A DNA stretch of 30,996 bases from a virus, in IMG/VR virus record IMGVR_UViG_3300030380_004975, positions 1 to 30,996 of that record. One strand, written 5' to 3'. Shown one piece after another: positions 22,532 to 30,594 of this stretch (position 1 is the first letter of the stretch; each line of letters starts with the position of its first letter). The translations under genes were made by a program, and so were the position numbers. The notes beneath the pieces are model-generated. The model worked only from the letters and a program-made list of their open reading frames with translations, made no database searches and was not told the DNA's origin.

Positions 22532-23481
22532 CTAAGTGCTCCGTATATGCCTGCTCCAGCGATACCACCACCTAATAATTGATTAAACACTGATGGATTA
22601 GGGGTTGATTGCATACTAATCGTAGTTTGTGAACTAGGCACTCCCTGTAATATATCGCTGTAGAATCCTAGTCGTTTGTAAGGTTCATAAATGTTTGCCA
22701 TTTGTGTTTGATAATCGGCTTCAAGTCCTGCTTGGTCTGTTTTTTGTTGTATACCACCAAGACCTGCAATTTGTCCTATTTCGCCCCCTTGTAGTTTTGC
22801 TAGTAAACCACCGAGACCTGCTTGCTGAGCTCCAAGACCACCTATCCCTTGTGCTAATGCCCCTTGTGTAGCACCGAGCTTGCCTAGTCCTTGAGCCGCC
22901 ATCAATGATCGTGTGAGTTCGTTTTGAGCGGCTTTTTGAGCTTGCATAAAGTTTTGTGCTTCACTTTTTGCTAACGCAGAGGCACGATTACGATCTATTT
23001 CTGATTCCATTACTGCCGCTCTACTACCACCAAAAGCCGACGGACCACCTGCCTGTCCTGCTGATCGGCTCCTTGCCTGTGCTACTTGTTGGTCATATGC
23101 TCTATTTATTTCTGCGGATACAGCATCTTGGTAAGGGTTCATATACCCTTCCATCATTTCTTGTGTGGGTGCTCCAGTGCCTAATCCATACTGTGCCGAT
23201 CCTTGACCTATAAGATTCAATCCACCTTGAAAGGCAGGTATGGCTGAACCCATAGTAGTAGATCCTGCTTGCAGATAGGGTGAATAACTACCAATACCTG
23301 CTTTTGCTAAATCAAAAGCTGTTGTTTGTAAATCACTTGGTCCTGCCGCTTTGACATCAGGTAATCCACCTGTTGGTGGTTGACTCGTCAGGGCTTTTGC
23401 CTGATCAAGGATACCTAAATAATATGCCTGTTTCTCGGGATCAGGGAGTATTTGCTGTATTGTTTTTGAAACTTCTGCCAT
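22528..23481 (-). CDS. Conserved virion protein with NPYQ motif (317 aa)
   Basis: A Gly/Ala/Gln-rich protein typical of internal virion or tail proteins in marine phages. The marker segment is EGYMNPYQDAVSAEINRAYD (about 110-129), followed by SAFGGSRAAVMESEIDRNRA and a long Ala-rich helix. Further on come Gly-rich tandem-like stretches (GALAQGIGGLGAQQAGLGGL) and YEPYKRLGFYSDILQGVPS. The C-terminus ends in a short hydrophobic Gly-rich segment (LLGGGIAGAGIYGALS) that could insert in a membrane. No catalytic motif is seen. It is coupled to neighbours on both sides: its ATG overlaps the previous stop, and its TGA overlaps the next ATG. A role in DNA ejection is inferred. Confidence 0.8.
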   Translation of the reverse strand: MAEVSKTIQQILPDPEKQAYYLGILDQAKALTSQPPTGGLPDVKAAGPSDLQTTAFDLAKAGIGSYSPYLQAGSTTMGSAIPAFQGGLNLIGQGSAQYGLGTGAPTQEMMEGYMNPYQDAVSAEINRAYDQQVAQARSRSAGQAGGPSAFGGSRAAVMESEIDRNRASALAKSEAQNFMQAQKAAQNELTRSLMAAQGLGKLGATQGALAQGIGGLGAQQAGLGGLLAKLQGGEIGQIAGLGGIQQKTDQAGLEADYQTQMANIYEPYKRLGFYSDILQGVPSSQTTISMQSTPNPSVFNQLLGGGIAGAGIYGALS

Positions 23482-24659
23482 TATGCCATCGCTGTTTTTT
23501 CAAATTTTTTCATCATATCATACATACGTTTTGCTCCTGCCTTACGATCACCATTACCTGCCCCTCGTACCGATTTTGCATTCATCACAAATTCACCATC
23601 ACTTAACATTGCAGGTATAGAATCACTGGTCGGTGTTCCAGGACCAATTATTTCTCCACCATCGTTAGCTCTTACTGGTTGAAAAGCAGAATCTTGGTAG
23701 TAAGGATTAGAGCCAAAGAAGTTATCACCTAAACCATATCTACTCAGATTAGCTAAATACATTTTTCTAGGGTCTTGTAGCTCAAAACCTTCTTCTTCTG
23801 GAGCTGATAAAGCATCAGCTACCCCTGCTACACCTAATGTCGTGCCTGCTATGGGAGCATATTTTTCTAACATTGTTGGTTGTTTCGCCGCTTCTAGTAA
23901 TAAGTTTTGAGCGGCAGGAGAACTTTCAGCGATGCCTGTTTTTGCTATTGTATCATATGCTTGTGCTATTTTTGCATCAGGCATGATACTTGGTCGGTTC
24001 GGACCTAATAAATCAGCTACCCCTTTACCTGCTGATTTTGTAGTTTCTGCTATATTTGCACCTACTTCTTTTGTTGCTCCTCCGAGACCTTTTTCTTTCA
24101 GAGCTGATATACCCTGTTGTGCTTGTTGTCCTGTACCAAAGAAGCCTTTATTACTTAAATAACTTCCAGCTCCTGCTGTTGCACCAGTCAATAATGCACT
24201 CTTTAGTGCATCTTCTGGTGACGCACCACCAATCAAGTTTCCTGCAAAACTACCTATACCACTTGACAAGGCTAGTGGCATCGCAGGCAACAGATAAGGA
24301 GCGGCGATCGCCAATGCTATAGGGGCTACCTTTTTAACAACATCTTTCAACCCATCAAATATTTTACCTAAGAAAAACTCAGGCTGTCCTGTTTCAGGGT
24401 TGATACTGTTTAACTCATTGCCTACTATATACCGCTCAGGTTCTAATCCCATCTCACGCATTTGCTTAAACAACATTTGTTTCATACGTGGGTTAGCATC
24501 TAGCACCTCCATAGGCACTACTGTTTCACCTTCAGCGGCATGAACAATGTATGTATCGCCCTCTCTACCGTAGGTAGAAACTATATCAGCGGCTTCTTTT
24601 ACTGAAAAAATGCCACTTGTATCGAATGTTTTGGGTTCTATTTGCGTAATACCAGTCAT
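23481..24659 (-). CDS. Structural protein with SDSIPAMLSDGEFV domain (392 aa)
   Basis: The N-terminus includes EGDTYIVHAAEGETVVPMEV (33-52) and NELNSINPETGQPEFFLG. A hydrophobic region follows at about 108-145 (IALAIAAPYLLPAMPLALSS), then Gly/Ala-rich helices. The C-terminal 60 residues hold GGEIIGPGTPTSDSIPAMLS, DGEFVMNAKSVRGAG and GDRKAGAKRMYDMMKKFEK, a module I recall from many marine phage virion proteins. It probably belongs to the internal or ejection complex. AAAGGTGG precedes the ATG after an 88-nt gap, so this gene starts a coupled block running to the lysozyme. No enzyme motif is visible. Confidence 0.8.
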   Translation of the reverse strand: MTGITQIEPKTFDTSGIFSVKEAADIVSTYGREGDTYIVHAAEGETVVPMEVLDANPRMKQMLFKQMREMGLEPERYIVGNELNSINPETGQPEFFLGKIFDGLKDVVKKVAPIALAIAAPYLLPAMPLALSSGIGSFAGNLIGGASPEDALKSALLTGATAGAGSYLSNKGFFGTGQQAQQGISALKEKGLGGATKEVGANIAETTKSAGKGVADLLGPNRPSIMPDAKIAQAYDTIAKTGIAESSPAAQNLLLEAAKQPTMLEKYAPIAGTTLGVAGVADALSAPEEEGFELQDPRKMYLANLSRYGLGDNFFGSNPYYQDSAFQPVRANDGGEIIGPGTPTSDSIPAMLSDGEFVMNAKSVRGAGNGDRKAGAKRMYDMMKKFEKTAMA

Positions 24660-24747
24660 TATTCCACCTTTGTATTGATGCAGGAGTAGCTAAATCCTGA
24701 TATTCGCTTAACTGAACATTTTAATATGTAATTTTTCATATTGCAAC
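24660..24747. other. Intergenic gap within structural operon
   Basis: The 88 nt between the small virion gene and the next structural gene contain a weak hairpin on the minus strand (AATATG and CATATT around an 8-nt A/T-rich loop, about 24722-24741) and the ribosome-binding site AAAGGTGG just before the ATG at 24659. This could be an mRNA stability element or a weak internal promoter. I see no reading frame or RNA gene in it. Confidence 0.3.
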
Positions 24748-25050
24748 CTAAGATATTGTAACAGAAACAGAACCTAATGTGGTCGTGCTTCCATTACCCT
24801 GTGGGTGAGGGGCATTGAGTTTACTAATTTTGACAAAACCGTCTACTTCAAACAACGCTCCTGTTTCTAAATTTATATCAAAATCACTAGGTAACGCAGT
24901 CATAGTCATTTTTGTAGCTCGTGCCTCTCCTGGATTACGCTGTTGTTCAACAAACACACCAAAAGCACGCACTACATCAGCGAAATATTGTTGTTGGTAC
25001 TCAGTTGGTGGATAAGCAAATAAAGGGGCTGGAACTTGACGTGTGGACAT
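24748..25050 (-). CDS. Small virion-associated protein (100 aa)
   Basis: A 100-residue protein directly downstream of the large tail protein, its ATG overlapping that gene's stop. The N-terminal part is helical (PTEYQQQYFADVVRAFGVFV), and the C-terminal half looks like beta strands (ALFEVDGFVKISKL, GSVSVTIS). Small proteins of this kind regularly follow the stabilisation/tail gene in marine phage contigs. The function is unknown, perhaps a tail assembly or connector component. Confidence 0.72.
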   Translation of the reverse strand: MSTRQVPAPLFAYPPTEYQQQYFADVVRAFGVFVEQQRNPGEARATKMTMTALPSDFDINLETGALFEVDGFVKISKLNAPHPQGNGSTTTLGSVSVTIS

Positions 25051-27152
25051 TAACGCCTCCCATCAGGGCGTACATCTATACGTGGTACTCCCAATCGCCA
25101 TTGTGTACCTGTAGCTGTACTTTCTATGCGGAATACAAACTGCCTACCTCGTAACCGTACACGTAATTGGTCAGTGTATTGTTCTATCGGTGTTGTAGCC
25201 GAACGAGTAATATTTGTTTGACCTGAGGAAGTTTCATTAAAGTTGACTCCTGGAAAGTTTGTTGTTTTCACAGTCAAACTTGCTACAGGTTCGCTATTTG
25301 TACTATCTCTAAAAGTTAAATCAGGTATAATTTTTTGCACCAAAGCAAATTTATCACCCTGATCTAAATCTATTTGTGCTGATTCTATGTTCGCACTAAT
25401 AGCTGATACAGGGTTTGTGCTACCATCATCTTGCCCAAACTCATGATAATATAATTTTTTGTCTGTGCTTGCGGCGATAGGGTATTGGTTAATTCCTCTA
25501 TCAACCCATGCTGTACGAGCTAACGTGCCGTAATACCACACTTTTTCTTGATAGTTATATATCACATATCTATCATTTGTTGTACTACTGCTACTCGGAT
25601 AGAACCACCACACTTCACCGTATGAACTATTATGTCCCCCAGTAACCTTACCAATTTGGTCTCTGTTAAAATCACTAAACACATAATCTAAAACAGTACA
25701 GGGTAGTCGTTGTACCGTACCACCATATGCGTAAAACTCTTTTGAACCCATCCAGAATACAAAATCATTTACTGCGACGGCGGCATCAGGGCTAGCTATT
25801 GTAATATTGCGTGATATTTCAGATAAACCGAAAGTAAACGGTGGTCCTAAAAACTGTAACCCATGTAAAGAAACATCGGTAAATACGAGTATCTGCTGTT
25901 TTGTTTGTATGGCTACAACAATCTCACTGCCTGTTGATATACGTAATTCACCTGCTGTATTCGTTGTAAGTGTTTGCCATGCTGTAAGACTTTCTTGGTC
26001 ACTAAAGCGAATGAGCAGTGGGTCTTGTGTACCGATGCTACCTTCGCCGTCACACCCAAAAGCAATAATATGGCGTGCTTGATCGCTCACCATAATTTGT
26101 TTTGCTATCGTTGGAGCTAGATTACTACCACTTAAACTACTCAAAGCAACAGCTCGTGTAGAAGTTCCTCCCGTGCGATCCCAGTAAAATATACCACCAT
26201 TACGAGAGTTCATTAACAAGTCTTCACCAAAATTATCATGCGTCCAGTTAGATATGTTTGCCCCTGCTACCGTCGTTGTTGCAGGCATACCCCAACCAAA
26301 GGTCGCTTCAATAACAGTATTATTGTCACTATGACTCGCGGCTGTTGTATTATAACGAGCACGAATTAGTCCTGTAAAAGTAGTTGATGTTTTACCTGTA
26401 TACTCTATAATTTCATCATTTATTTTTATAAGTCCCGCATCAGAAAAGTTTGTGGTCGCATCCACCGTAACTGTTGTTGCAACGGCTGTTAAACCACTGC
26501 CATCATTTATAGCTGTAGAAGGTAATGAATCAGTTGTACCGCTGAATACTCCTGCTCCCCAACCTGTTCCAAAAAAGTTTGTATCTAAACCTGTGTTTAT
26601 TTGGTATTGAGCTACAGTGCTACCCCCACCATTTTGGTTATCACTACCAGAAGCTGTTGCTGATACAGTAATTTTGTAAGAGTTATTGTTGACTTTTTCA
26701 ATAATCTGGTGTTCACCATCTAATACTGTAGCTGTAATCTGGTCTCCTAACGAAGCTGTGCTAGAAAAAGTTACAAAATCATTAAGGTTAGCCCCATGAG
26801 CCGCATCTGTTACTGTGATAGTTGTACTACCATTTGTCGCCGCAAACGTCGCCGCTCCTGTTGTAGTTTTACGTATTGGAGTAACATCATAATATTGCCC
26901 ACCATCAGCAATGTAATATTTAAGATTTGTACCAATTCCTAAAAATTTTGTACCATCTAATGCCACCCAACTAAACAAGGCTCTACATGTTCCTAGAAAT
27001 GTATTATCACTATAGGCAGACCACCCACCTATTTTTTCAGGGTAGCCTAACCTGAACCGTATTTTATCGCCATCAAACCACCCACCTTCGTTAGAATACG
27101 AAGTGCCTTCGCGATTAATCCCAGGTTTGAATTTAAGTGCAGTTAAAGGCAT
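25050..27152 (-). CDS. Phage stabilisation / tail tubular-like protein
   Basis: 700 aa. The N-terminus LTALKFKPGINREGTSY followed by GGWFDGDKIRFRLGYPEKIG is the hallmark of a large tail protein common in marine podovirus contigs, often annotated as stabilisation (P22 gp10-like) or tail tubular B-like. Beta-propeller-like repeats fill the body, and an immunoglobulin-like or linker insert at about 95-265 is Thr/Ala/Gly-rich. Typical pieces follow: FGWGMPATTTV, HIIAFGCDGEGS, DPLLIRFSDQESLTAWQ, FVFWMGSKEFYAYGG and GEVWWFYPSSSS. The end is ERRLRGRQF-like (RVRLRGRQFVFRIES, GVPRIDVRPDGRR). It probably builds the tail nozzle between the portal and the fibres. It is coupled by TAATG to the fibre gene upstream. 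Confidence 0.85.
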   Translation of the reverse strand: MPLTALKFKPGINREGTSYSNEGGWFDGDKIRFRLGYPEKIGGWSAYSDNTFLGTCRALFSWVALDGTKFLGIGTNLKYYIADGGQYYDVTPIRKTTTGAATFAATNGSTTITVTDAAHGANLNDFVTFSSTASLGDQITATVLDGEHQIIEKVNNNSYKITVSATASGSDNQNGGGSTVAQYQINTGLDTNFFGTGWGAGVFSGTTDSLPSTAINDGSGLTAVATTVTVDATTNFSDAGLIKINDEIIEYTGKTSTTFTGLIRARYNTTAASHSDNNTVIEATFGWGMPATTTVAGANISNWTHDNFGEDLLMNSRNGGIFYWDRTGGTSTRAVALSSLSGSNLAPTIAKQIMVSDQARHIIAFGCDGEGSIGTQDPLLIRFSDQESLTAWQTLTTNTAGELRISTGSEIVVAIQTKQQILVFTDVSLHGLQFLGPPFTFGLSEISRNITIASPDAAVAVNDFVFWMGSKEFYAYGGTVQRLPCTVLDYVFSDFNRDQIGKVTGGHNSSYGEVWWFYPSSSSTTNDRYVIYNYQEKVWYYGTLARTAWVDRGINQYPIAASTDKKLYYHEFGQDDGSTNPVSAISANIESAQIDLDQGDKFALVQKIIPDLTFRDSTNSEPVASLTVKTTNFPGVNFNETSSGQTNITRSATTPIEQYTDQLRVRLRGRQFVFRIESTATGTQWRLGVPRIDVRPDGRR

Positions 27153-28408
27153 TATCCAGGTCTCAATTGAATAGCCACATAAGTGAAAGAGTTTCCAGAA
27201 ATAGTCGCACCTGCCGGAAGCAATGTAGCAAATACATCAAATGTGCCACCATCTCCATCTCTCATACTTAAAGTGTGTGATGAGCCACCGACCGTAACAG
27301 TAAAATCGCCACCACCAGTGCTAACGGTTCTACCAGAAATAAACGTAGGATAGGTGCTTGCCGTAAAACTTGTTGCAGTGCTTGAAGATATTGCTGAAGA
27401 AGTATTGTTTAAAAAACTATTTTTCATCGCAACGGTAGTCGCACTGTCCTCTTGTAAACCATTACCCACAGCACTGTGTTTATCGTCTAATTGCGTTTGT
27501 ATATTACTTGTTACGCCATCAGTATGATTTAACTCAGCAGTCGTTGCTGTAACACCGTCCATAATATTTAATTCATCTTTTGTTGCTGTAACACCGTCCA
27601 TAATATTGAGTTCATTGGCTGTTGCTGTAACTAACGTGCCACCTAGTTTAAGACCATTTGATGTATCATGTGAAGCAATATCTACATCTGTTGAGCCATC
27701 AGCAAAAGTAACATTGCCTGTAACTACGAGTTTATCTGTGCCATCTTCATCATATTCTATTGTTGCGTCTTGGTCATTACCGAAATGTATTTTTTTATCA
27801 TCAGCAATGTATATATCACCCCACTCAAGTGAAGTAGAACCTATATCAGCACCACCTGACGCATCAGGAACAATAGCAGTGCTTGCTGTGATAGTTGTGC
27901 CTGTAATAGTTGTGCCTGTAATCGCCGCTGGAGTAGAACCCCCTATTACAGAGTTATCTACCGTAACACCATCTAAGGCTTGGCTGTTTATAAAAAGAGC
28001 GGTAAGATCCGTGACTGCGGCTCCTGAACCTGCACCATCGGCAAATATTATAGCACCTTTACCTGCTGTAATCGTAGCATTAGCACCCGAACCCTGTGAA
28101 AAAATTACAGACTGCGATGTGCCATTTTTCACAAGATACACTTTATCCGCATCATTAGGAGCTATTGTTATAGTGTGAGTACCAGAAGGTGATCCCCCTA
28201 ACACTAACACTTTAAACATACCATTAGATAAACTACCGTCACTTGTTGTAAGAGTGCTAGAAGTACCAGATAAAGTTAAATCGCCTACCCCATTTATTAA
28301 TCTATCAATAATATCAAAGTTTGTGTTTGTTGTAGTACCCCATGAACCTGCTTGTTCACCGAGCCCTATTTTTTCTATACCACCGTTTAATGTAAATGTT
28401 GATCCCAT
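27152..28408 (-). CDS. Tail fibre protein with 13-residue repeats
   Basis: 418 aa. The N-terminal attachment region reads FTLNGGIEKIGLGEQAGSWG and TNFDIIDRLINGV, a common start of marine phage fibres. The middle is low-complexity Thr/Gly/Ser (TGTTITGTTITASTA), with a SLEWGDIYIADDKKIHFGND segment typical of fibre shafts. Three 13-residue repeats (ELNIMDGVTATKD type) lie near residues 265-304, likely forming a trimeric beta or coiled shaft. The C-terminal 110 residues may form the tip (FISGRTVSTGGGDFTVTVGG). It would contact the host surface. The ATG is 7 nt downstream of the preceding small gene's stop, and its own stop overlaps the next start. Confidence 0.82.
   Translation of the reverse strand: MGSTFTLNGGIEKIGLGEQAGSWGTTTNTNFDIIDRLINGVGDLTLSGTSSTLTTSDGSLSNGMFKVLVLGGSPSGTHTITIAPNDADKVYLVKNGTSQSVIFSQGSGANATITAGKGAIIFADGAGSGAAVTDLTALFINSQALDGVTVDNSVIGGSTPAAITGTTITGTTITASTAIVPDASGGADIGSTSLEWGDIYIADDKKIHFGNDQDATIEYDEDGTDKLVVTGNVTFADGSTDVDIASHDTSNGLKLGGTLVTATANELNIMDGVTATKDELNIMDGVTATTAELNHTDGVTSNIQTQLDDKHSAVGNGLQEDSATTVAMKNSFLNNTSSAISSSTATSFTASTYPTFISGRTVSTGGGDFTVTVGGSSHTLSMRDGDGGTFDVFATLLPAGATISGNSFTYVAIQLRPG
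27497..27613 (-). repeat. Three 39-nt tandem repeats inside tail fibre gene
   Basis: Three consecutive 39-nt units encode ELNIMDGVTATK(D), ELNIMDGVTATT(A) and ELNHTDGVTSNI(Q). The first two are nearly identical in DNA: a 26-nt identity starts at 27543 and again at 27582. The third has diverged. Such repeats in fibre shafts can expand or contract by recombination and change fibre length. Confidence 0.85.
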
Positions 28409-28415
28409 GTTAACC

Positions 28416-28778
28416 TCATAAGTCTATATTCGTCCATGTTGGCGTGGATCCTGTTGTAATACCGCTCCACGTTGGACTGCTCGAAGGAGTTATTGTTGTA
28501 TACGATGTTCCTGGAGCAGGAATTATGTTGCCCCATACTAATATACTTCCTAGAGAAAGTGTAGCTGAAAATCCTTCTATTGTAATATTAGCTTCACCAA
28601 CTACTGTAACATCCTCTAAAGTTAATGTAGCTGTGACAGCTGTAGCATCTGCGGCTCCTTCAGCTTCAATACCTACACTACCTTGTGCAAGTGTAGCGAA
28701 AAGCCCTGTGTTTATTGGGACAAAAGTTCCTGGAAGTTCAGCAATCGCTGTTTCTGATATGGCATTAAAGCCAAGCAT
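28416..28778 (-). CDS. Small structural/tail-associated protein (120 aa)
   Basis: Starts MLGFNAISETAIAELPG, a pattern found in small proteins near fibre genes of marine phages. The rest is Thr/Val/Ala-rich beta (ATAVTATLTLEDVTVVGEAN, IEGFSATLSLGSILVWG), ending Pro/Ser/Thr-rich with repeated tryptophans (PTWSGI, PTWTNI). There are no charged helices or catalytic motifs. It is probably a virion decoration or a fibre-assembly protein. Its ATG overlaps the stop of the 60-aa gene upstream. Confidence 0.7.
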   Translation of the reverse strand: MLGFNAISETAIAELPGTFVPINTGLFATLAQGSVGIEAEGAADATAVTATLTLEDVTVVGEANITIEGFSATLSLGSILVWGNIIPAPGTSYTTITPSSSPTWSGITTGSTPTWTNIDL

Positions 28779-28960
28779 TAGTCAGCGTCCTTAATTGTCA
28801 GTGTGCCTTCCTTTACTTGTTTTAGTATCTCTGTGTAGTGTCTATTGTCTTTATTTTTAGGTACAATACAAACAGCATCATCTTCCATTGTAACCATTAA
28901 AACATCATGTTCAGTTTTACCATCTTCACTCATTTGTTTTTTTACTTGTTTAAACAACAT
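28778..28960 (-). CDS. Small hypothetical protein (60 aa)
   Basis: I start this gene at the ATG at 28958-28960 (MLFKQVKKQMSED...), because ATAGGA lies a suitable distance upstream. A longer frame reaching 29056 would run well into the fibre gene and add a low-quality hydrophobic stretch. The 60 residues are charged and include LMVTMEDDAVCIVPKNKDNR and a helical end (YTEILKQVKEGTLTIKDAD). A similar small protein is common between fibre genes in marine phages. The function is unknown. Confidence 0.68.
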   Translation of the reverse strand: MLFKQVKKQMSEDGKTEHDVLMVTMEDDAVCIVPKNKDNRHYTEILKQVKEGTLTIKDAD

Positions 28961-28970
28961 AATAATATTC

Positions 28971-30089
28971 CTATAATTCTGCGTCTGCTGTAAATTGAAA
29001 AGCCATAAAATGACCAAGAGTTTGACTATTAGCATAAGTAGTGTACCCATCTTCACCGATTCTACTTACATAATTACCAGCGTTATCACCTGCCGTTGCG
29101 TCATAGTTACTTATTTCATTTATTCCGCCATCATATGAATTATAGTTAGTAACAGTTGGAGCTGTTCTCAGCTTCCCACCAGAAAACAGGTTATAATAAT
29201 GAGGTGTGCTTGAGTTTCTATTTGCTAACCACATTCTTGTGTGACTACCAGTGCTTGATTCTGAGTATCCAGGTGATCTTGCATAATCATAAGATTTTTG
29301 AAAATACCTATAGCATTTTCTTAATGTTACATCAAAAGGCTCATGCTCAAACTCTGTTGGGTTCTGCCCTACTTCTAGTTGTAAGCCAGTAAGAAATAAC
29401 TCTCTGTTTGTACTGTCAAATATGGATGTTCGACTTCCTGCATACCTGTTTGCTTGCGTAACACTTTGCCAAGTATTATCAGAAAATGTGCCACCAGAAT
29501 ATGTTGACCCTGCGTGAAGCCATATTTGGAATGTTAAACTTGCTGCATTATCATCGTCTAATGTTCCTGAAGTGTCTGGAATAAAGGTTAATTCTACTCT
29601 TGCCCAATCTGTACCTACAGTAAATGCTCGTGTATTATTCCTTGTATTATCATGGTCAAATAATTCAGCAACATAAGTTGCACTTGCGTTAGCCTTTGCA
29701 TAGAAGCTTACTGTTATTGGCACAGCACTAGATGTTCCTTTTTGAATTGTCTGCAAGTTTTGTCCCTCAATAGACTGCCCTATAATTGTAAGCTCATCTG
29801 CGGCTATTGATGTGTCAGCAGTTGTGCAGTCTAACTTTATACTATTGGCAAGACCTGTCCCACTAGGAGCAGAACTGTCCTGTGTCATGGTTAAACGTCC
29901 TGCTGTATTACCTGTTGTTATCTTCCATCTGTCACAAGTAAAGTATCCACTAGATGCACCAATTCCTGTGCTTGATGTTCCTCTCTGTGCCACATTCATT
30001 GCCCCATTAATGATGACATTCCTGTTTACTCCACCACCACCTGCGTTGATGTTGCCTATAAGGTTTGCTAATTCTGCCGCTTTGCTCAT
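28971..30089 (-). CDS. Tail fibre / receptor-binding protein (NVIINGAMNVAQRGTS type)
   Basis: 372 aa. The N-terminus MSKAAELANLIGN and NRNVIINGAMNVAQRGTS form a widely shared marine phage fibre module. A carbohydrate-binding-like beta sandwich follows (FTCDRWKITTGNTAGRLTMT, VPITVSFYAKANASATYV, ELFLTGLQLEVGQNPTEFE), ending with EHEPFDVTLRKCYRYFQKSY. The C-terminal 100 residues, Tyr/Asn/Gly-rich, end in FTADAEL and probably make the host-binding tip. It starts 4 nt after the next upstream gene's stop. Its role is host recognition. The tip is expected to vary between relatives. Confidence 0.85.
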   Translation of the reverse strand: MSKAAELANLIGNINAGGGGVNRNVIINGAMNVAQRGTSSTGIGASSGYFTCDRWKITTGNTAGRLTMTQDSSAPSGTGLANSIKLDCTTADTSIAADELTIIGQSIEGQNLQTIQKGTSSAVPITVSFYAKANASATYVAELFDHDNTRNNTRAFTVGTDWARVELTFIPDTSGTLDDDNAASLTFQIWLHAGSTYSGGTFSDNTWQSVTQANRYAGSRTSIFDSTNRELFLTGLQLEVGQNPTEFEHEPFDVTLRKCYRYFQKSYDYARSPGYSESSTGSHTRMWLANRNSSTPHYYNLFSGGKLRTAPTVTNYNSYDGGINEISNYDATAGDNAGNYVSRIGEDGYTTYANSQTLGHFMAFQFTADAEL

Positions 30090-30093
30090 TGTG

Positions 30094-30594
30094 TTATCCT
30101 ATTAAAGTTGCAAAAAAGTAACTAGAACTTGTGTTTAAATGGTATTTTTGATTATTAGAAAAACAGTCTAAAGTATCTCCAACAGAACATTTTACTATTG
30201 TGGTAGCAGTACAAGTTTCATAATTACTTTCATCATTTTGCCCATTTTGTTGTGACCCTCCTATATTATTACCATTTAGTCTTAAAAGACCTTCAACAAC
30301 AGTTTCTCCATTTGAAAACATATTAAATCCGACCATATAAATTCCTGCTACTGGTACAGTATAAACACAGGTAGAGGTATTATAAGAACCATCATTAAAG
30401 TCACCATGACTTGTCCTAAGATTGTTAAATTGAGTAATTATTCCATTCACTACACTTGATGCACTGTGTGATGAAGCACCAATTTTAAAACCTACTGCAA
30501 CTGGCTTTGCTACTCTACCACTGCTATCAATAGACAAAGCCGTATTAGAGTTTGTTGCGTCTTGTATGGTATTTACTTTAAGTATTGATGCCAT
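30094..30594 (-). CDS. C1q/TNF-like jelly-roll fibre protein
   Basis: 166 aa. MASILKVNTIQDATNSNTAL is the standard N-terminal attachment motif of phage fibre proteins. The remaining 120 residues look like a C1q-type jelly roll: FNNLRTSHGDFNDGSYNT, then the marker YTVPVAGIYMVGFNMFS (close to the C1q F-x-vP-x-x-G-x-Y pattern), VVEGLLRLNGNNI and TATTIVKCSVGDTLDCF, ending SSYFFATLIG with the aromatic/hydrophobic last strand. It would form trimeric tips. The ATG overlaps the stop codon of the preceding partial gene. Confidence 0.85.
   Translation of the reverse strand: MASILKVNTIQDATNSNTALSIDSSGRVAKPVAVGFKIGASSHSASSVVNGIITQFNNLRTSHGDFNDGSYNTSTCVYTVPVAGIYMVGFNMFSNGETVVEGLLRLNGNNIGGSQQNGQNDESNYETCTATTIVKCSVGDTLDCFSNNQKYHLNTSSSYFFATLIG

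Noticed and set aside
27543-27607. Near-identical short repeats resembling a CRISPR array
   Set aside because: The unit is exactly 39 nt with no variable spacers and lies in frame inside a fibre gene, encoding 13-residue protein repeats.
27606-28178. 190-codon plus-strand open frame opposite the tail fibre gene
   Set aside because: It mirrors the low-complexity Thr/Gly-rich fibre sequence on the minus strand, has no ribosome-binding site and reads as Val/Pro/Ser-rich antisense. The other plus-strand frames in the structural and replication regions are rejected likewise.
28961-29056. 32-codon N-terminal extension of the 60-aa protein
   Set aside because: It would overlap the fibre gene by 86 nt and adds an unusual hydrophobic stretch. 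The ATG at 28960 has a good ribosome-binding site.
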